Below the pieces are notes generated by a model. It did no database searches. It was not told where the DNA came from and saw nothing but the letters and a program-made list of their open reading frames with translations. Of a stretch of 64,000 bases of DNA, positions 46,294 to 58,266 are shown piece by piece (positions within the stretch are counted from its first letter, which is position 1; each line of letters opens with the position of its first letter). This DNA is from Silene latifolia (taxonomy: Eukaryota; Streptophyta; Magnoliopsida; Caryophyllales; Caryophyllaceae): assembly GCF_048544455.1 (NCBI RefSeq), contig NC_133538.1, positions 44,283,969 to 44,347,968 of the forward strand, given 5' to 3'. Both the position numbers and the translations under genes were made by a program.

Positions 46294-47877
46294 ATGGCTT
46301 CTAAGAAAGCTACTACACAAGGTGCTACAAAGAAGAGGAGAGGTGAAGCGGAGGCATCCCATGCTGCGGAGGATGTCGAAATGCAAGAAACACCAACGTA
46401 GCATGATCCAACTTATCCCCAAGTTATCTCTGCTAGTAAAAAGCAATGGGAAAATTGGGTTATCTTGAGAGCCAAAGGTATGAAGACCACCAAATTTATT
46501 AATCATGATTCTTTGAAGCATATTGGAATTGAAAAACGATTTAAAGCTTTGTTTAAGAATCTTGACATGAAGCATGCTTATACTATGAATTAGAAAACTT
46601 TCCCCGAACTCACCCTTGAGTTCTTGAATTCCTTTGAATTTCACAAGTCTAAAAAGAAGGATTTTATTTATGGTGTAAGTTTCCAATTGTTTAGTCATGA
46701 TTATAGGATGTTTCTTGGTGAATTTGCTGAAATTTTTCAATTGAAGCATGAGAATTTGCACATTGAGTCTCCCGAGTCTTATAACCCCAAAATTACATGG
46801 CAAGCCATTTCCCATTTCCCCTTTGTTGATTGGGATCATGTCCCGCATCAATTCATTCATTATCCCGAAATGCGTATTTGGAACCGATTTATGGGATGGA
46901 CATTTTTGGGTCGAATTGAGTCTTACTCGGTGAGGAAATTGGAGGTTGAAATTCTAGGTGCATTTCTTAATGTTAATGATGATGAAAATTTGGGGATTAA
47001 TCTCCCTTACCACTTTGCCACTCACTTGACCAAATAATGTCACAAAAACAATAGTTCTATTGTCATGGGAAGGTTGGTCACAAAAATTGCTTATAAGTTA
47101 TGCCGATTCAACCAAGAAACCACACACTTGCAACCTTTGGTTTCCTCAAGGGAGGCGGGTGATGGACTTGATTATACATATTTTCTATCTTTGAATTGAT
47201 TTAGAAACTCTCATCCGCATATGATTTGGAAAATTGGAAAAAATGACTCAATTAGTCTACCGGATGAGGTTTCCGAACTAAAAGTAGTAGTCCACACTAA
47301 ACCCCGTTGTGCAGGTGCCTTTGAACCGGTTACCTATCTCTTGCCTCTAAGACAAGAGACACCCTCCACTATTGAGCGACGTGAGAGAGGTCAATCCTCT
47401 CAAGCTCGTCATTCCACCTCTAGCGTTGACATGATGGATATGATGAGAGATCTTAGCCTTAATGTGAATGTCATTCGTGATGACCAAAGACTTGCCCTAT
47501 ACCCCATTTATGATCACTTTGATAGGCAAGGGGTTATCCTACCCGAGGGACCACACCAATCATTCTACAACTTTCCCCCGGGTGGGTTCCCTTCTTCTTT
47601 TGGTTTTAATGCAGGTACTTATGCTCCCGGTCCGGATTATTGTGGTTCGGATTATGGAGTGGAGGTCTTTAGTGATGGCTATGGAGGATATGGTGGTTAC
47701 GAAGGTTATGGTAGCTATGTAGGAGGTCTTGGTAGTGGAAGCAATATTGGTGAGTATGTGACTCATTTTCAAAGTGATGAACCAAGTGGTAGTAGTCAAC
47801 ATGATGGTGCGTCAGGATCCGGTGGAGGTCAAGCACCAAAAGGTAAGAAGGGCTTCAATTTTTGGCCCTTTTCTTGA
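46294..47877 (+). pseudogene. Athila env-position protein (ATHILA ORF-1 family), broken by four stops
   Basis: ATG at 46294 (MASKKATTQGATKKRRGEAE). One frame to TGA 47875-47877 is broken only by stops at 46399, 46591, 47035 and 47197 (about 527 codons). Recognisable blocks: KQWENWVILRAKGMKTTKFI, FLNSFEFHKSKKKDFIYGVS, IHYPEMRIWNRFMGWTFLGR, FNVNDDENLG-like AFLNVNDDENLGINLPYHFA. A Gly/Tyr-rich C-terminus follows (GYGGYGGYEGYGSYVGG). The position after pol and the family fit the extra ORF of Athila elements, sometimes compared with envelope genes. I see no clear signal peptide or membrane span. Antisense ORFs are shadows. Confidence 0.8.
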
Positions 47878-48091
47878 ATTGATGATGAATGGAAGAGTCC
47901 CCCGTATACATACTAGCTTGGGAGGAGGCTAGCTAGTCTAGATAGTGTACTTTCTTTTGCATTTTAGTTATTTTTCCCGCAACCCATTAGATATAATCTC
48001 TTTTCTTACTTGTTTATGTGCTGAGCCGTTTTTACGGTTTAGTTGGATGCTTTATATGTTGGCACATTGAGGACAATGTTGTGTTTAGCTT

Positions 48092-48103
48092 GGGGGGGGG
48101 GGG
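48092..48103 (+). repeat. Homopolymer G run
   Basis: Twelve G after tttagctt. It is an upstream version of the PPT-like phrase found at 49383. Confidence 0.9.
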
Positions 48104-48723
48104 TATTCATTTGCATTTTAGTGTAGCTTGCATTGTAGAAAATCTGAAAATTTGAGAAAACTGTGTTGCTTTTTGCTTCTTATGCTTCATTTAGCCTACT
48201 TTTGTCATGAAAAATGTGTTTATGCCCTCTTGCTTATCATAATGATAGCTTATTAGCTAATGATTCTTTCTCATTTGATGGGATAATTTCTTCATGGGGA
48301 TGTCTTGACATAGTAGGTGGATGATGAAAATTGAACCAAATAGCCTTGATCTTGACTTTGGCAAGCCACAAAATGGCAAGGTAGAGCCTCCTTGGACCGG
48401 TACATCTTATTTCGGTCTCACTTAGGTGAGTGTAGGTCTTCTTATGGTGTGTATTTTATCAAACACACAAGTATGATTTTTATTTCATCTTTTAGGAGCA
48501 TTACTTTCATAATATGCTTGCATTTGAAGTCATTCACATTGACTTTGTTGCCCATTTCTAGCCCCTTCATACACATATTTACATTTATCTAGCTAAATTA
48601 TACACTTTCCTACCTTGTTAAGCTAGTAGCTATGTCATTGGTGTTAGGGTGCTCATTTGATATGCTTAATTTTTAGTCTTTGTGAGATTGGTTGTGCCGG
48701 AATTGCTATTTTTCGGAATTGGT

Positions 48724-48868
48724 TTATGAAAGAAAGAAGTGAAAAAGAAAGTTGTGCAAAAGAAAAGAAATGAAAAAATGATGAAAGAAAGAAAAAAAGA
48801 TGTGAAAAAGAATGGAAGAAAGAAAAAAAAAACCATGAATTGAATTGAGAAAAAGAAGAAGTTGAATT
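48724..48868 (+). repeat. Purine-rich low-complexity tract
   Basis: About 145 bp of gaaagaaa/gaaaaag words. The minus-strand ORF 48653-48895 (Phe/Ser-rich) is its shadow. Confidence 0.85.
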
Positions 48869-49396
48869 AAGAAAACTCTCATGTTTTATCATCAAATTTT
48901 GGAGAGTATTCTTATGATTTGCATTGAAATTTAGTTTTTGGATTGAGCATCTTTACACTTGGTTGTTGCTAGCTTGACCTAGCTCCATAATTCATATGTT
49001 CCTCTTTCTTACCCATTACATATTGTCTTCTTCTACCTATTGACTTCTTTTACATGCTTGCATTTGATTGTTTTTTACTTGTGATTTGAAATGACTATCA
49101 TATTAGATTGCGGACACACTCTCATGAGTCGAGGTTAGGTGAGTACTTTTCACATAAAATGAATATTGAGTGAATCGTGAGTGTCCAAAATCAAAAAGAT
49201 CATGCAAGGGCGAAAAGTTCAGTAGAAGTTATCCATGCTACACTGCCATGTAAATCTCATCCATGTTTTGCATTATCCTTATGTCCATGTTGTTTCGGGT
49301 TTTGAATCATGATGTTTATAGCTTGTCTTAGGATATTGCAATTGATGGGATATGTTTGCTTGCTTGAGGACAAGCAAGAGTTTAGCTTAGGGAGTT

Positions 49397-51036
49397 TGAT
49401 GTGTCCCTTTTATATATGATTTTACCCCTTATATTACCTCGATTTTGATTGAATATCACACTTTTATTAGTGTATTTGTGAGCTAATACCGTGTTATAGT
49501 GTTTTTGCTTGTTTTTATAGTATTTTGTAGGAAATATAGCTTTTATAGCTTTTTTTCGCCGAATGTGAAAGCATTACGAGATCACAAGGCTAAAAGAAAC
49601 AAGACATGCAAAAGGAGGGGCATTTTGGAGAAAATCGAGTAAAGGAATCCCGAGCATGAAGAAATGTGAGCATGGGTTGATACAAATGAAGAAATGAAAG
49701 TCAAGCCCAAACAAAGTCCAAAGAGCAAGTAAAGCTTGGAAGCATAGGATGCCAAATGATACTCTAAACCGGAAGAATTAAGGGGCTTAATGACGCAACA
49801 TTGGATTCCTCATGTAATTAATCAAGGAATTAAAGCAATAAATCGGAAATCCTACGACTCCGACCGGGGTGGCCTATCCCAGATCGGGGCGCCCTTGCTC
49901 ATGGACTTTTATGTTATGCCCCTATTTCACTATAAATAGGGGCCTTAATCCGTCATTAGGGGATATCTTTTACACTCTTTTACATCCTTTATAATACTCT
50001 AAGCAACACAAATTCTCTTAGTTTTTATTAGTTTACATTTTGTTAAGCATTTCCTTTGTCATAAACAATTTGCTTAAGCATTTGGTTCTTAATAATACAA
50101 TCTTTCCATTCAACTTTGTTGGGTTTCACATTGTGTTCTTCTACATTCGAGTTCTATTTCCTTGTTACGGTAATCTCAATTCTAGTTTATTTCATAGTTT
50201 TCATTCTTGTTATTTCATAATTTTTATTATTGTTATTAGCATTCTCATATTGTTATTAGTTATTACATTTCATTATTAGTTATTATCACTATAGTTTATC
50301 TCTAGTAATTCCATTTACATTTTCACATCATAGTCATTTCACTAATCATTTGTTATCATATTAGTTGTTTTATTTATGTTATCATCATTTAGTTATAATT
50401 CCATTGTTATCATGTTTATCATTTCATATATTGTTATTAGTTTAATTACCATCATGAGTGAGTAATTTCATATGTCTAGGGATTAGGGAAGCCATGCATA
50501 ATTAGTATTTGTAAATGTTAAATTAGGATGATGTAATATTGTTTAATAGTTTCTATCACATGCTTGTTTTATTTGCTAATCTTTGATAATTGATCACTAT
50601 CTTTGGTTAATTTGTTAATTCACTTTTATAAGTCGAGAGGCACGAAAATGAGTTAGACTAAGCATGTTTTAGTAGACCGGCCTAGCCATAGCGAGAGCTC
50701 GTTAGGACCCGTTCTATGGTTGAAAATAAGGCCAAGAGGTGGCTGTCACAAGACCTAAACAATTGACAGTATTATCTATTCCGAGTTTAACATGAACATC
50801 TATATAATTGCATGTGTGACCCGACTCTCCTAGACTCTTTTATCATATATTATTTACATCGTTTTATTTGCAAGTTATCAAACCAAACAACCAACCAATT
50901 GAATCGACCTAGATAGAATTTTATTCATAGCTTTTCATAACGCGATTCTCGTCTCCTTGTATTCGACCCCTACCTTACTACATTAATTTGTTAGCCAAGT
51001 TTAGGATATCTTTGATTAGGTTGTGACATCTTATCA
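49397..51036 (+). mobile_element. Athila 3' LTR (1640 bp)
   Basis: Starts TGATGTGTCCC right after the PPT and ends GACATCTTATCA, a TG...CA border with short inverted ends. TATA at about 49930 (ctataaatagggg). A typical Athila LTR end with 'gtattcgacccctacctt' lies near 50960. The flanking duplicate cannot be checked because the 5' end is missing. Confidence 0.75.
49928..49938 (+). promoter_or_regulatory. TATA box of the Athila LTR
   Basis: cactataaatagggg, about 40 bp after the GC-rich palindromic words gaccggggtgg and agatcggggcg (49860-49890). Confidence 0.6.
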
Positions 51037-51314
51037 GTGTCTTTTACTATTTTGCATCTCTTATTTTGTTCCTTCAGTTTGCAAGTACATTCACACTACC
51101 TAAAAATCGACTAACAATAGACCGCTTTAACCCACCTAAAGACAAAGTGACTATTAGGTAATTTTTTACCAAAACCTCTATTAAGAGAGTAATTGTTCCC
51201 TACCTCTTCCCCCAAGTAATGCATTACCTCCATATGGAGGTAATAATTCCACTCTCACCTCCTCTTTCCACCCTCCACAATCACCACAAGACACCAATTT
51301 CCTCCAATTTCTTA

Positions 51315-51405
51315 CTCCCTCGAATTTTTTTTTATCTTCCCCTTTCTCTAATATATGTGCGGAGTATTTCATTGAAAGAGGAAGATAATAGGAACTTGGA
51401 GGGAG
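51315..51405. mobile_element. Stowaway-like MITE (91 bp)
   Basis: Flanked by TA on both sides (51313-51314, 51406-51407). The ends CTCCCTCGAA and (inverse) CTCCCTCCAAG match the usual Stowaway terminus CTCCCTC. The inner parts (ttatcttcccctttc and inverse ttatcttcctcttt) pair, so the whole element can fold. Confidence 0.8.
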
Positions 51406-51664
51406 TATTAAATTAAATCTCATCACTCCCTTAATAATTACTCTCATTTCAAGCAAGTCCTAAGGAATAAGAATTCTTGATGAACTATCCATCTAAACAT
51501 TGTTATGATGCTACTTAGGTGTACATATATGTTTGATGATTTTAAAATGACGAGAGAGATTATGAATTTCAGATTTTATCAAAGACTAATGGAAAGTACA
51601 TACTAAGCACAAACATGGCGTAATAAAAAAAATGATTTATTTAGCCTCCTCGTATTATGTTTAC

Positions 51665-51770
51665 GGGAAAGAATGCTTCTACTCTAGGCCGAAGCAGTTG
51701 AGCCATGCGTGTGGTGTATCCCACCCCACACACATGGCTCCGTGAGTCCGTGGTAGAAGCATTTTTTCCC
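51665..51770. mobile_element. Foldback MITE (106 bp), almost fully palindromic
   Basis: The termini GGGAAAGAATGCTTCTAC and (inverse) GGGAAAAAATGCTTCTAC differ at one base. An inner pair, gagccatgcgtgtgg and ccacacacatggctc, forms a second stem with a loop of about ten bases. No clear target duplication. Confidence 0.7.
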
Positions 51771-52553
51771 CGAGTTAATAGTCGCAGCTTAGGCATACAA
51801 AATAATGAAATAATCTACTAATCAGGTCCCCAAAAAATTAATTGGAGCAAGGTATTGGCCTTTTGCTCTTCCTTCAATCTCAGCATCTTATTTTCAGGCA
51901 TTGGCTTCTTCGTAACATCAACACTATCAGTTTTAGCATGACCAAATCCATTGCCAACAAAACTAGTGTTAGACTTAATATGCCTCTTCCATTGCGGACA
52001 TTTGAATGCTTCCTCGAACTTGCAACTATCACCCTTCTTACCGTTGCACATATCTCTGTTGTTTTCCGAGTTTCAGTTGGCAAATGCAACATACAGAGTA
52101 CTTAACAAGCTCGGGTTTTGTGGTGTCTGAAATTTAGGCAGGAAAATAAGGCGTCACGCTGTTTATATGTAAATGAAAAAGACATGGTTTTGAGAGAAAT
52201 CTGTGGTCATGCTACCCTTGATTTCGACCCTGGTTTACTTCTCACTCCCAGGTTTGTGCTCATTCTACACAATTACCTTTTTCTTTTTACAAAGTGTGTC
52301 AGGTGGCCAACACAGACACAGCTGGGAATCTTTGATACCAATGTTGAGAAGAAAACAAGACAAACAGAAAAATTAAGTCCAAATTGTCACAACTCACAAG
52401 CTTGTAATGGCTATTATTCGTCATTTGCGTTTTGAGTTATTTGATAACAAAGGAGACAAATACTTTCTTCACCTCAAATTGTTGTTTTGTATAAATATTT
52501 TTTATTTTGGGGGAAAAAACAAATATTTACGTCTGTTTGGGAAAATTAAACTA

Positions 52554-52646
52554 TCTTACAAAAGCAAATATTTTGGGAAATTAGTATAATGAATGGCGTA
52601 TATAAATGCAATCTTACAAACGCAAATATTTTTGGGAAATTAGTAT
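52554..52646. repeat. 59-bp tandem duplication, split by the transposon
   Basis: Unit 1 (from about 52555: cttacaaaagcaaatatttt, then gaatggcgtatataaatgca) is followed by unit 2 from about 52613. The transposon interrupts unit 2 after attagtat; its remainder (gaatggcgtatataaatgca) continues at 63001-63025 on the far side. Confidence 0.75.
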
Positions 52647-52770
52647 CACAAATTCTTATTTGAGACGGAGATATCAGTCACAAATAAGAGATGGGTCAAA
52701 TACATACCATTTAACTCAATGTGGTACCCGTTTGCATGGAAGTCTGTGCTGACAGCACATCAAAAGGGGG
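52647..52770 (+). repeat. Left terminal inverted repeat
   Basis: Starts CACAAATTCTTATTTGAGAC. The hairpin arms are cttatttgagac and gtcacaaataag. Then agatgggtcaaatac, ggtacccg and tttgcatgg follow. The same order in inverse is found at 62860-62992. Confidence 0.7.
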
Positions 52771-53212
52771 CGGCTTCACTGTTGGCGACGCATGACTTGT
52801 GTACTGCAAAGATTATTCTATTGCCAACTTGTACTTTGCTTAACATATTTAATTCCTATAATTGCAATAAGTGTATCTTGCATTAAATGATTCTGAGATC
52901 TTTGCCCCCCATGCACAACCCTACTTCCATTTCACCATGATTTTGCACAACAATTTGCTTTCATTCTCATAATTCTGATCTTCTTTCTACATTTTCCTTT
53001 TATTCTCTATAATTTACAACTAAAATGTCGTAAAAATTTACAACTTTATTATTCTCATAGTTCAAAAAAAATGGAGGATCTTCAACAAACCTTTACAGAA
53101 ATGTTAGTTGATGGTGCCCTAATCGTTCCAACAACAATTGAATGTGCAGATAATAATCATGGTGGGATAATTGAGCAGCCTTCAACAGAAAACACGACGA
53201 CTAGAGGTAGAG

Positions 53213-53937
53213 GTATGCCTTTTATACGTCATTTTTCTATTTAGAAGGTAGGGCAAATTATTGTTATTATTAATGTTACTATAATACATCTTAAAATCAA
53301 GGAAATAACAAGTTATTGAATTATATTGATGTGTTTGTGACATTTGTATTGCATTATATTGATGTGCAAATCCTCAGTGGGCATAAAGTTTTTTTTTTTG
53401 TTAAGTTTTACCATCATGAACTGTAATATTAGTTTATAGTTTTGATGCGTACCATATATGTTTGATTTTACTGTAATATAATGGATGTTTACATTTATCG
53501 GTCTTTTGTCTGTACTGTTGGTCCAAATGTCAGCCTGTCAGTTTATTAATTTGAATATTATTTGTAGATTTTCAGTGCAGCATATGTGTATGATATAACG
53601 GATGTTTAAATATAATACGGTTGTTTAAATATAATGGATGTTTACATTTTCGGTGTTAATGGCTTTACTGTTAGTCCTAATGTCACCCTGTCAACAATAA
53701 TGCATATTGTTATTCATCTGTTTAATGTGTGCATTTTCCTACATAATATCACCCTGTCAACTACATTGGACCAGCTTACTTGGAAACAAATTTTGTACGT
53801 CAAACAAATGTGTCTAATTTTTGTCCTTATGTAACCCTGTAACTAGAGTATGGATAAATATGTAAATGCAGATGTTGCTATTTATGTTATAAATGTTTGC
53901 ACTTTATTGCCTAATGTGACCCTGTAAACCTATGCAG
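53213..53937 (+). repeat. Transposase intron 1 with repeated 'atgtNACCCTGT' units
   Basis: GT-AG intron (aga-g|gtatgc ... tatgcag|gt). The word cctaatgtcaccctgtcaa or close variants occurs at about 53520, 53671, 53738, 53820 and 53909. A block starting atggatgtttacatttt is duplicated at about 53481 and 53635. Confidence 0.7.
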
Positions 53938-54875
53938 GTACAGACTATTCAAAATCCCTATTGGGAATGAAAGTAGAGAAATGGGAATTAATTTATGAGA
54001 TGATCAGGAAACACTCACAGGCTATTGGTTTCAGCATTAGGAAAGCAACTTCTCGTAGAGCGAACGGAAGTGGTACACCCGTATTCGAGAGATACTTTGT
54101 ATGTTCATGTGCCGGAGTACATGCAAATGGTAATAGGCAAGACGATAACGGCAATCCTTTGAGGAATTCTGCAGTCACACGTTGCGAATGCAAAGCCGGT
54201 TTAAGGACACAAGTGAACGAGGACGGGCAGTAGGAGGTAATGCAACATTGCACAGAACACAACCATGAGCTGACTCTCCCTCAATGGCAACAAAGACCAC
54301 CGCTCGAGAGGAGAATTACGATCTTTGAGGCAGAGGCTATAAGGGCCTTGATCAAGCCTTTGTAGCCCCCTCGGTTCAATACAAAGTGGCAAATTTCTTT
54401 GTAGCGGGGCGATGTATTCGTCGGACACACCAAGAGGGATCACATCAAATTTGTTCATAGGCTGAAGAATAAAGCGATCGAGGGCGGTGACGCAGCCACG
54501 CTAATTAATATTCTCACTAACAGACAAGCTGAGGATCCCGGGTTTTTCTTCCGAGTCCAATTCAACAAATAAGGGAGACTCCATCACCTTTTGTGGTGTG
54601 ACTCGATGATGAGGGAGGACTATCGATTGTATCATGATGTTGTCATCTTTGACACAACGTATCGCACTAACAGGTACAATCTGATTTGTGGTGCATTTGT
54701 CGGTATAAATAACCACTGGTCCAATGTCATGTTTGGGTGTGCTTTCCTGTCCGACGAGCAAGAAGAATCATTCCAATGGTTGTTCAATGTGTTTAATGAA
54801 GCTATGGGTGAGGATGTTCGTCCTGTCTCCATTTTCACTGACCAAGACAAAGCAATGACAAATGCAGTTGAAGCG

Positions 54876-55567
54876 GTATATTCTATGTCCTACTGTTAAG
54901 TTTCGCATGTTGAGTTATGCCACCATTATGTGACCACTTCACTTTGCATATCATTAATCCGAAATATGATAACAAATTAGGCAGATGGAAACGCTGAGGT
55001 CACAACTGAAGAAATCATTATATTAAGATCTTATGTTATTAGATCAATAACATATGTCACCATATTTTACTAAGTCAAATGGAAACTCAAATGACAACAA
55101 TTTTTCAAACTCTGTCAACATATTTTAGTAATCAACCTTTTGAGGTAAATTAAAGATGTCACCATATGAAGCACTTATGTAATCACATGGGAAAAAAATA
55201 TAGCTATAAACATATGACCTCTATACGCTAACATTGTCTTCTGTCCTTAGTAGGCACAGACTATGTCTAGTTAATTATTCAATATGTGACCACTTAACCT
55301 ACGTTTACAATTGTCAAAAAATTGACAACATATTTTAATAATCAGCTCTTTGACTTAAGTTGAAGATGTCACCATATGAAGCACTTATGTAATCCCATTT
55401 AATGGCAACATTATTCGTAGATATATAATCATATTATACTGATGAACGTGTGTGTTAATTATTAAAATGTCACCATATGAATCTGTTAAGTACTGTCTTC
55501 AATTGAACATCGCAAACATAAACATATGACTTCTAAATGCTAACATTTCTCTTCTGTCTCCATACAG
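54876..55567 (+). repeat. Transposase intron 2 with repeated 'atgtcaccatatga' units
   Basis: GT-AG intron. gatgtcaccatatgaagcac plus ttatgtaatc occurs at about 55155 and 55367; shorter matches (atgtcaccatat) at about 55053 and 55467, and tatgtgaccactt at about 54928 and 55285. Confidence 0.7.
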
Positions 55568-56709
55568 ATATGCCCAGAAAGCAGGCATAGGCTATGCCAA
55601 TGGCATATCCAACAGAACGCCATCTCACACTTTGGTCATTTAAAGCATGATAGGACATTCCAGAATTTGTTCAACAAATGTCTTAATGGTTGCTTTAACG
55701 AAAAGGAATTCGAAGCGACATGGCAAAGAATGACGACAGAGTATGGTGTTGAGAACCACCCATGGTTCAATAGATTGTACAGTTTACGAATTAAATGGTG
55801 TACTGCATTGAATAATCAGTATTTCTCGGCGGGTATCCTTTCTTCCCAAAGGAGCGAGAGTACAAATCATGCTATGGAGTTCCAAGCTTCAAAAACAACA
55901 TCAGTCACTGAATTCTTTGAAATATTTGAGACGACCGTGAGGAGGTGGAGAGGAGAGAAGGAGCGGAAAGAATTCAACTCTATAAGAGCGTCCCCTACAT
56001 CCGTGTTCCCCCTTGTAGACCTTCTACAACATGCATCTCAGATATACACTATGGAGCTATTCCGTGTGTTTGAGAAGGAGTTTGGACTTGCAATGGGCAC
56101 CCGGGCAGCACTTATCACCCATGAAGATACCACCTTAATTTATAGTGTCGACACGGTTGGCAACGAGGGGTCTTCCCATCATGTTACTTATGATTGCTGG
56201 AACAACTTGTGTGTTTGCACTTGTAGGAAGTACCAAGTAATGGGCATCATATGTTACCACATCATACGGGTCCTGCACATGCATTATGTGCAGCTAGTTG
56301 CATCCACATGAGGTGGACGAAATTTGCAAAAACGGATGTCTGGAAACGTTTACTACCTTCTGATATGCGCCGAAGTGCTGCAAATGAGGCCATTAATTGG
56401 CGACGTTCAACCCTCACCAATGTCCACAATCTCATAACAAAGAGCCAGAAGGTAATGGAGGCAAGGGTAATTGTGGAGAAGTTCTTTGAGGCGGCAAATG
56501 CTGAAGTAATAGTGTTACTGCAGAAGCTTTCTGTGGACGCCGAAACAAACACTCAAACAACCGAAGAGCGCCCTATTCTTGATCCTATCCGTGTAAAGAC
56601 GAAAGGTAGGAGCGCAAGGAAAAAAAGCGGACTTGGAAAGAAGAAGAAAGCCAAAAAAGCTGCTGCAAACGATGGGGACGCATACACCCCAATACCCCGT
56701 CTCCTGTGA

Positions 56710-57703
56710 ACGTCGCTGATATGGTAACATTTTGACCTTTTGCAAACCACAACGCATCAAAGCTACTGCCACTTAGCCATAGGGCGTGGAAGACATCACT
56801 GTTGTGACCATTATTGTATTATTTGTTAGGTTATCTAAAATGGTCTGATATTTTGTCATTTTGAACTATGTCGTAATATTTGGAAGTATGGTCTGTTTTT
56901 TGGAAAATGATGTACCGAATTAATGTTACCATTATTGTACAATCTGTTAGCAGATCTTAAATTAAAGGTTTTCACTTTTTAAAGGCATGTTGCCATTCTT
57001 GGACTATATGTAACTGTAAATATTTGGTAACATTATTGCTGAAAGTATAAACACCTTAGGGTTGCCACTCTTTTAAAGTATAGACACTATTCTTCCAACA
57101 TATGTTACCAAATATAACATGGTAACATAATTCTTCAAATTGTAAACCATTTGAGTTAGTTAATTTTATTCTAAGAAACAATGTTGAATTAAAGGCTGCT
57201 TTATGACTCGTTAAACGATGTCCTTATTTTTGGACAATATGATACCATAATTATATGTATACACTTGACATTTTTAAATAATTCAGCGCTTGGAAGGATA
57301 TGACATTGGCCTTTGATAGTTTAGACACTATTCTTGGAACATATGTTACCAAATAGAACATGGTAACATAATTGGTCTAAGTATAAACCATCTGCTTAGG
57401 TAACATATGTTCCTATTTTTATACGAAATGGCACAACTTAAAATACCCCTATAAGGGAGGGGAAACACAACTGGATAACAAACAGAGAAGTCATAGCTAT
57501 ACAAACACAAATATTCAGCCAACCTACCGAACATGTCCGAAAATAAGGCCGTACAACAGGGCCATAATTAACATCCAAAATGAGGCCATACATTACGGCC
57601 ATATCTAATATCCAAAATAAGGCCATCCATCAGGGCCATATTAATTATCCAAAATAAGACCATACATTAGGCCCATAAACAATATCCAACCATGACACGT
57701 CTA
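56710..57703. other. Region between the convergent MULE genes
   Basis: Non-coding. Direct repeats include gacactattctt-aacatatg plus 'ttaccaaat' and catggtaacataatt (about 57087 and 57326), and a 36-bp array at 57540-57690 (atccaaaataaggccat, 4 copies). Words of the type ggtaacat/atgttacc occur throughout. Small ORFs here have no domain. Confidence 0.65.
57540..57690. repeat. About 36-bp tandem repeat, 4 copies
   Basis: Units of the form 'aatatccaaaataaggccat' followed by acat-a-gg at about 57569, 57608, 57647 and a shorter one at about 57684, just downstream of the minus-strand gene's stop, perhaps acting in its 3' untranslated part. Confidence 0.7.
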
Positions 57704-58070
57704 CTACTTCGGGGCAGCTGATTTCCTCCCCTTGCTGCGGGTGTTAGCCGGGCCGGTTCTCTGACTAGTAACGCCAGTGTCATCAAGGCTAAGAGAAAAT
57801 GAAGGCGCCTCCACCATATCCACATTCACAAGTGCGTCCAACTTTTCGCCAAGCGCATTCCAAGCAGCAACAAACCCCGGTGAACCCATAGCTTGCGTAA
57901 ACGACCCCTGGGATTGTTCGCCTTCACCGACAGTACTTGCCACAGACCCTAACTGAAGCACGTCTGCAAGTCCCTCCTGAGCTGCCAACTCATGCATTAG
58001 GCTCTTGTGCATAACGGAGACCACTGAAAGGTTCCTCCTTGTTGTCATCCAATTGCGGACTCGCACCTAT

Positions 58071-58266
58071 ACCAAAAGAAATGATATAATGTAAACATAA
58101 AATGAAATGATATAATGTGAACATAACCAATGCAGATGGTCACATAATGTTTGCAGACGTAAACATTACAAACCTCAAGAATGTTAGCTGCCAACATTTA
58201 TAACCAATCTGGTAACATATTGTCTGAAGACATCAACATTAAAAAAGATGAAAGAGGAGAGCGTAC
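58071..58266 (-). other. Intron 5 of the second MULE gene
   Basis: A GT...AG interval between the codon GAT and GTGCGAGTC. It contains ggtcacataatg and ggtaacatattg words and a duplicated 'aaatgatataatgt' near 58080 and 58105. Confidence 0.65.

Larger units (their letters stand above)
47878..49396 (+). other. Athila 3' tract, non-coding
   Basis: Contains gaggacaatgttgtgtttag followed by a run of 12 G (48092-48103), a purine-rich tract (48724-48868), and at the end cttgaggacaagcaagagtt plus tagcttagggagt (about 49383-49395), the likely polypurine tract before the LTR. Two 'gaggacaa...agcttggg' blocks suggest a duplicated or displaced PPT. Confidence 0.65.
44699..51036 (+). mobile_element. 3' part of an Athila Ty3/gypsy element
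   Basis: Contains the C-terminal integrase part (44699-45515), a promoter-like block, an env-position ORF of the ATHILA ORF-1 family (46294-47877), a 3' tract with a G-run and a purine-rich tract, and a 3' LTR (49397-51036). It is 5'-truncated at the junction with the Tekay-like LTR. Confidence 0.8.
51037..52646. other. Intergenic DNA between Athila and the Mutator-like element
   Basis: Holds a Stowaway-like MITE, a foldback MITE, a 59-bp tandem duplication at the right edge and an unassigned ORF cluster at 51818-52435. The Stowaway lies inside a looser inverted repeat (gagagtaattgtt near 51185; aataattactctc near 51434), perhaps another MITE. Minus-strand 51818-52051 (KCPQWKRHIKSNTSF; MLRLKEEQKANTLLQL) looks more protein-like than its neighbours and could be an old gene fragment; no family recognised. 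Confidence 0.5.
53071..56709 (+). pseudogene. FAR1-type MULE transposase, three exons, recently broken
   Basis: Exons 53071-53212, 53938-54875 and 55568-56709, with GT-AG introns whose phases agree (about 740 residues). The start MEDLQQTFTEML follows the first in-frame ATG. Exon 2 holds the FAR1 DNA-binding zinc region (AIGFSIRKATSRRANGSG; YFVCSCAGVHANG; TEHNHELT). The MULE transposase core follows: DVVIFDTTYRTNRYNLICGA (residues about 275-295) and IFTDQDKAM (about 345), with likely catalytic aspartates. Exon 3 continues RHRLCQWHIQQNAISHFGHL and carries a SWIM zinc motif (CTCRKYQVMGIICYH, about 577). The tail is Lys-rich (ARKKSGLGKKKKAKKAA), perhaps for nuclear import. Breaks: stops at 54231, 54363, 54402 and 54570 and a frame change near 56305. 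Role: excision and insertion of the element. Confidence 0.88.

Noticed and set aside
46288-46860. 190-codon minus-strand ORF
   Set aside because: Antisense of the Athila env-position pseudogene, whose sense frame has recognisable family motifs.
48653-48895. Minus-strand ORF rich in Phe and Ser, membrane-like
   Set aside because: Exact shadow of a purine-rich low-complexity tract in the Athila 3' region.
51818-52435. Possible host gene from several protein-like frames
   Set aside because: No family recognised, frames on both strands compete, and no consistent splice structure was found; mentioned only as a possible fragment.
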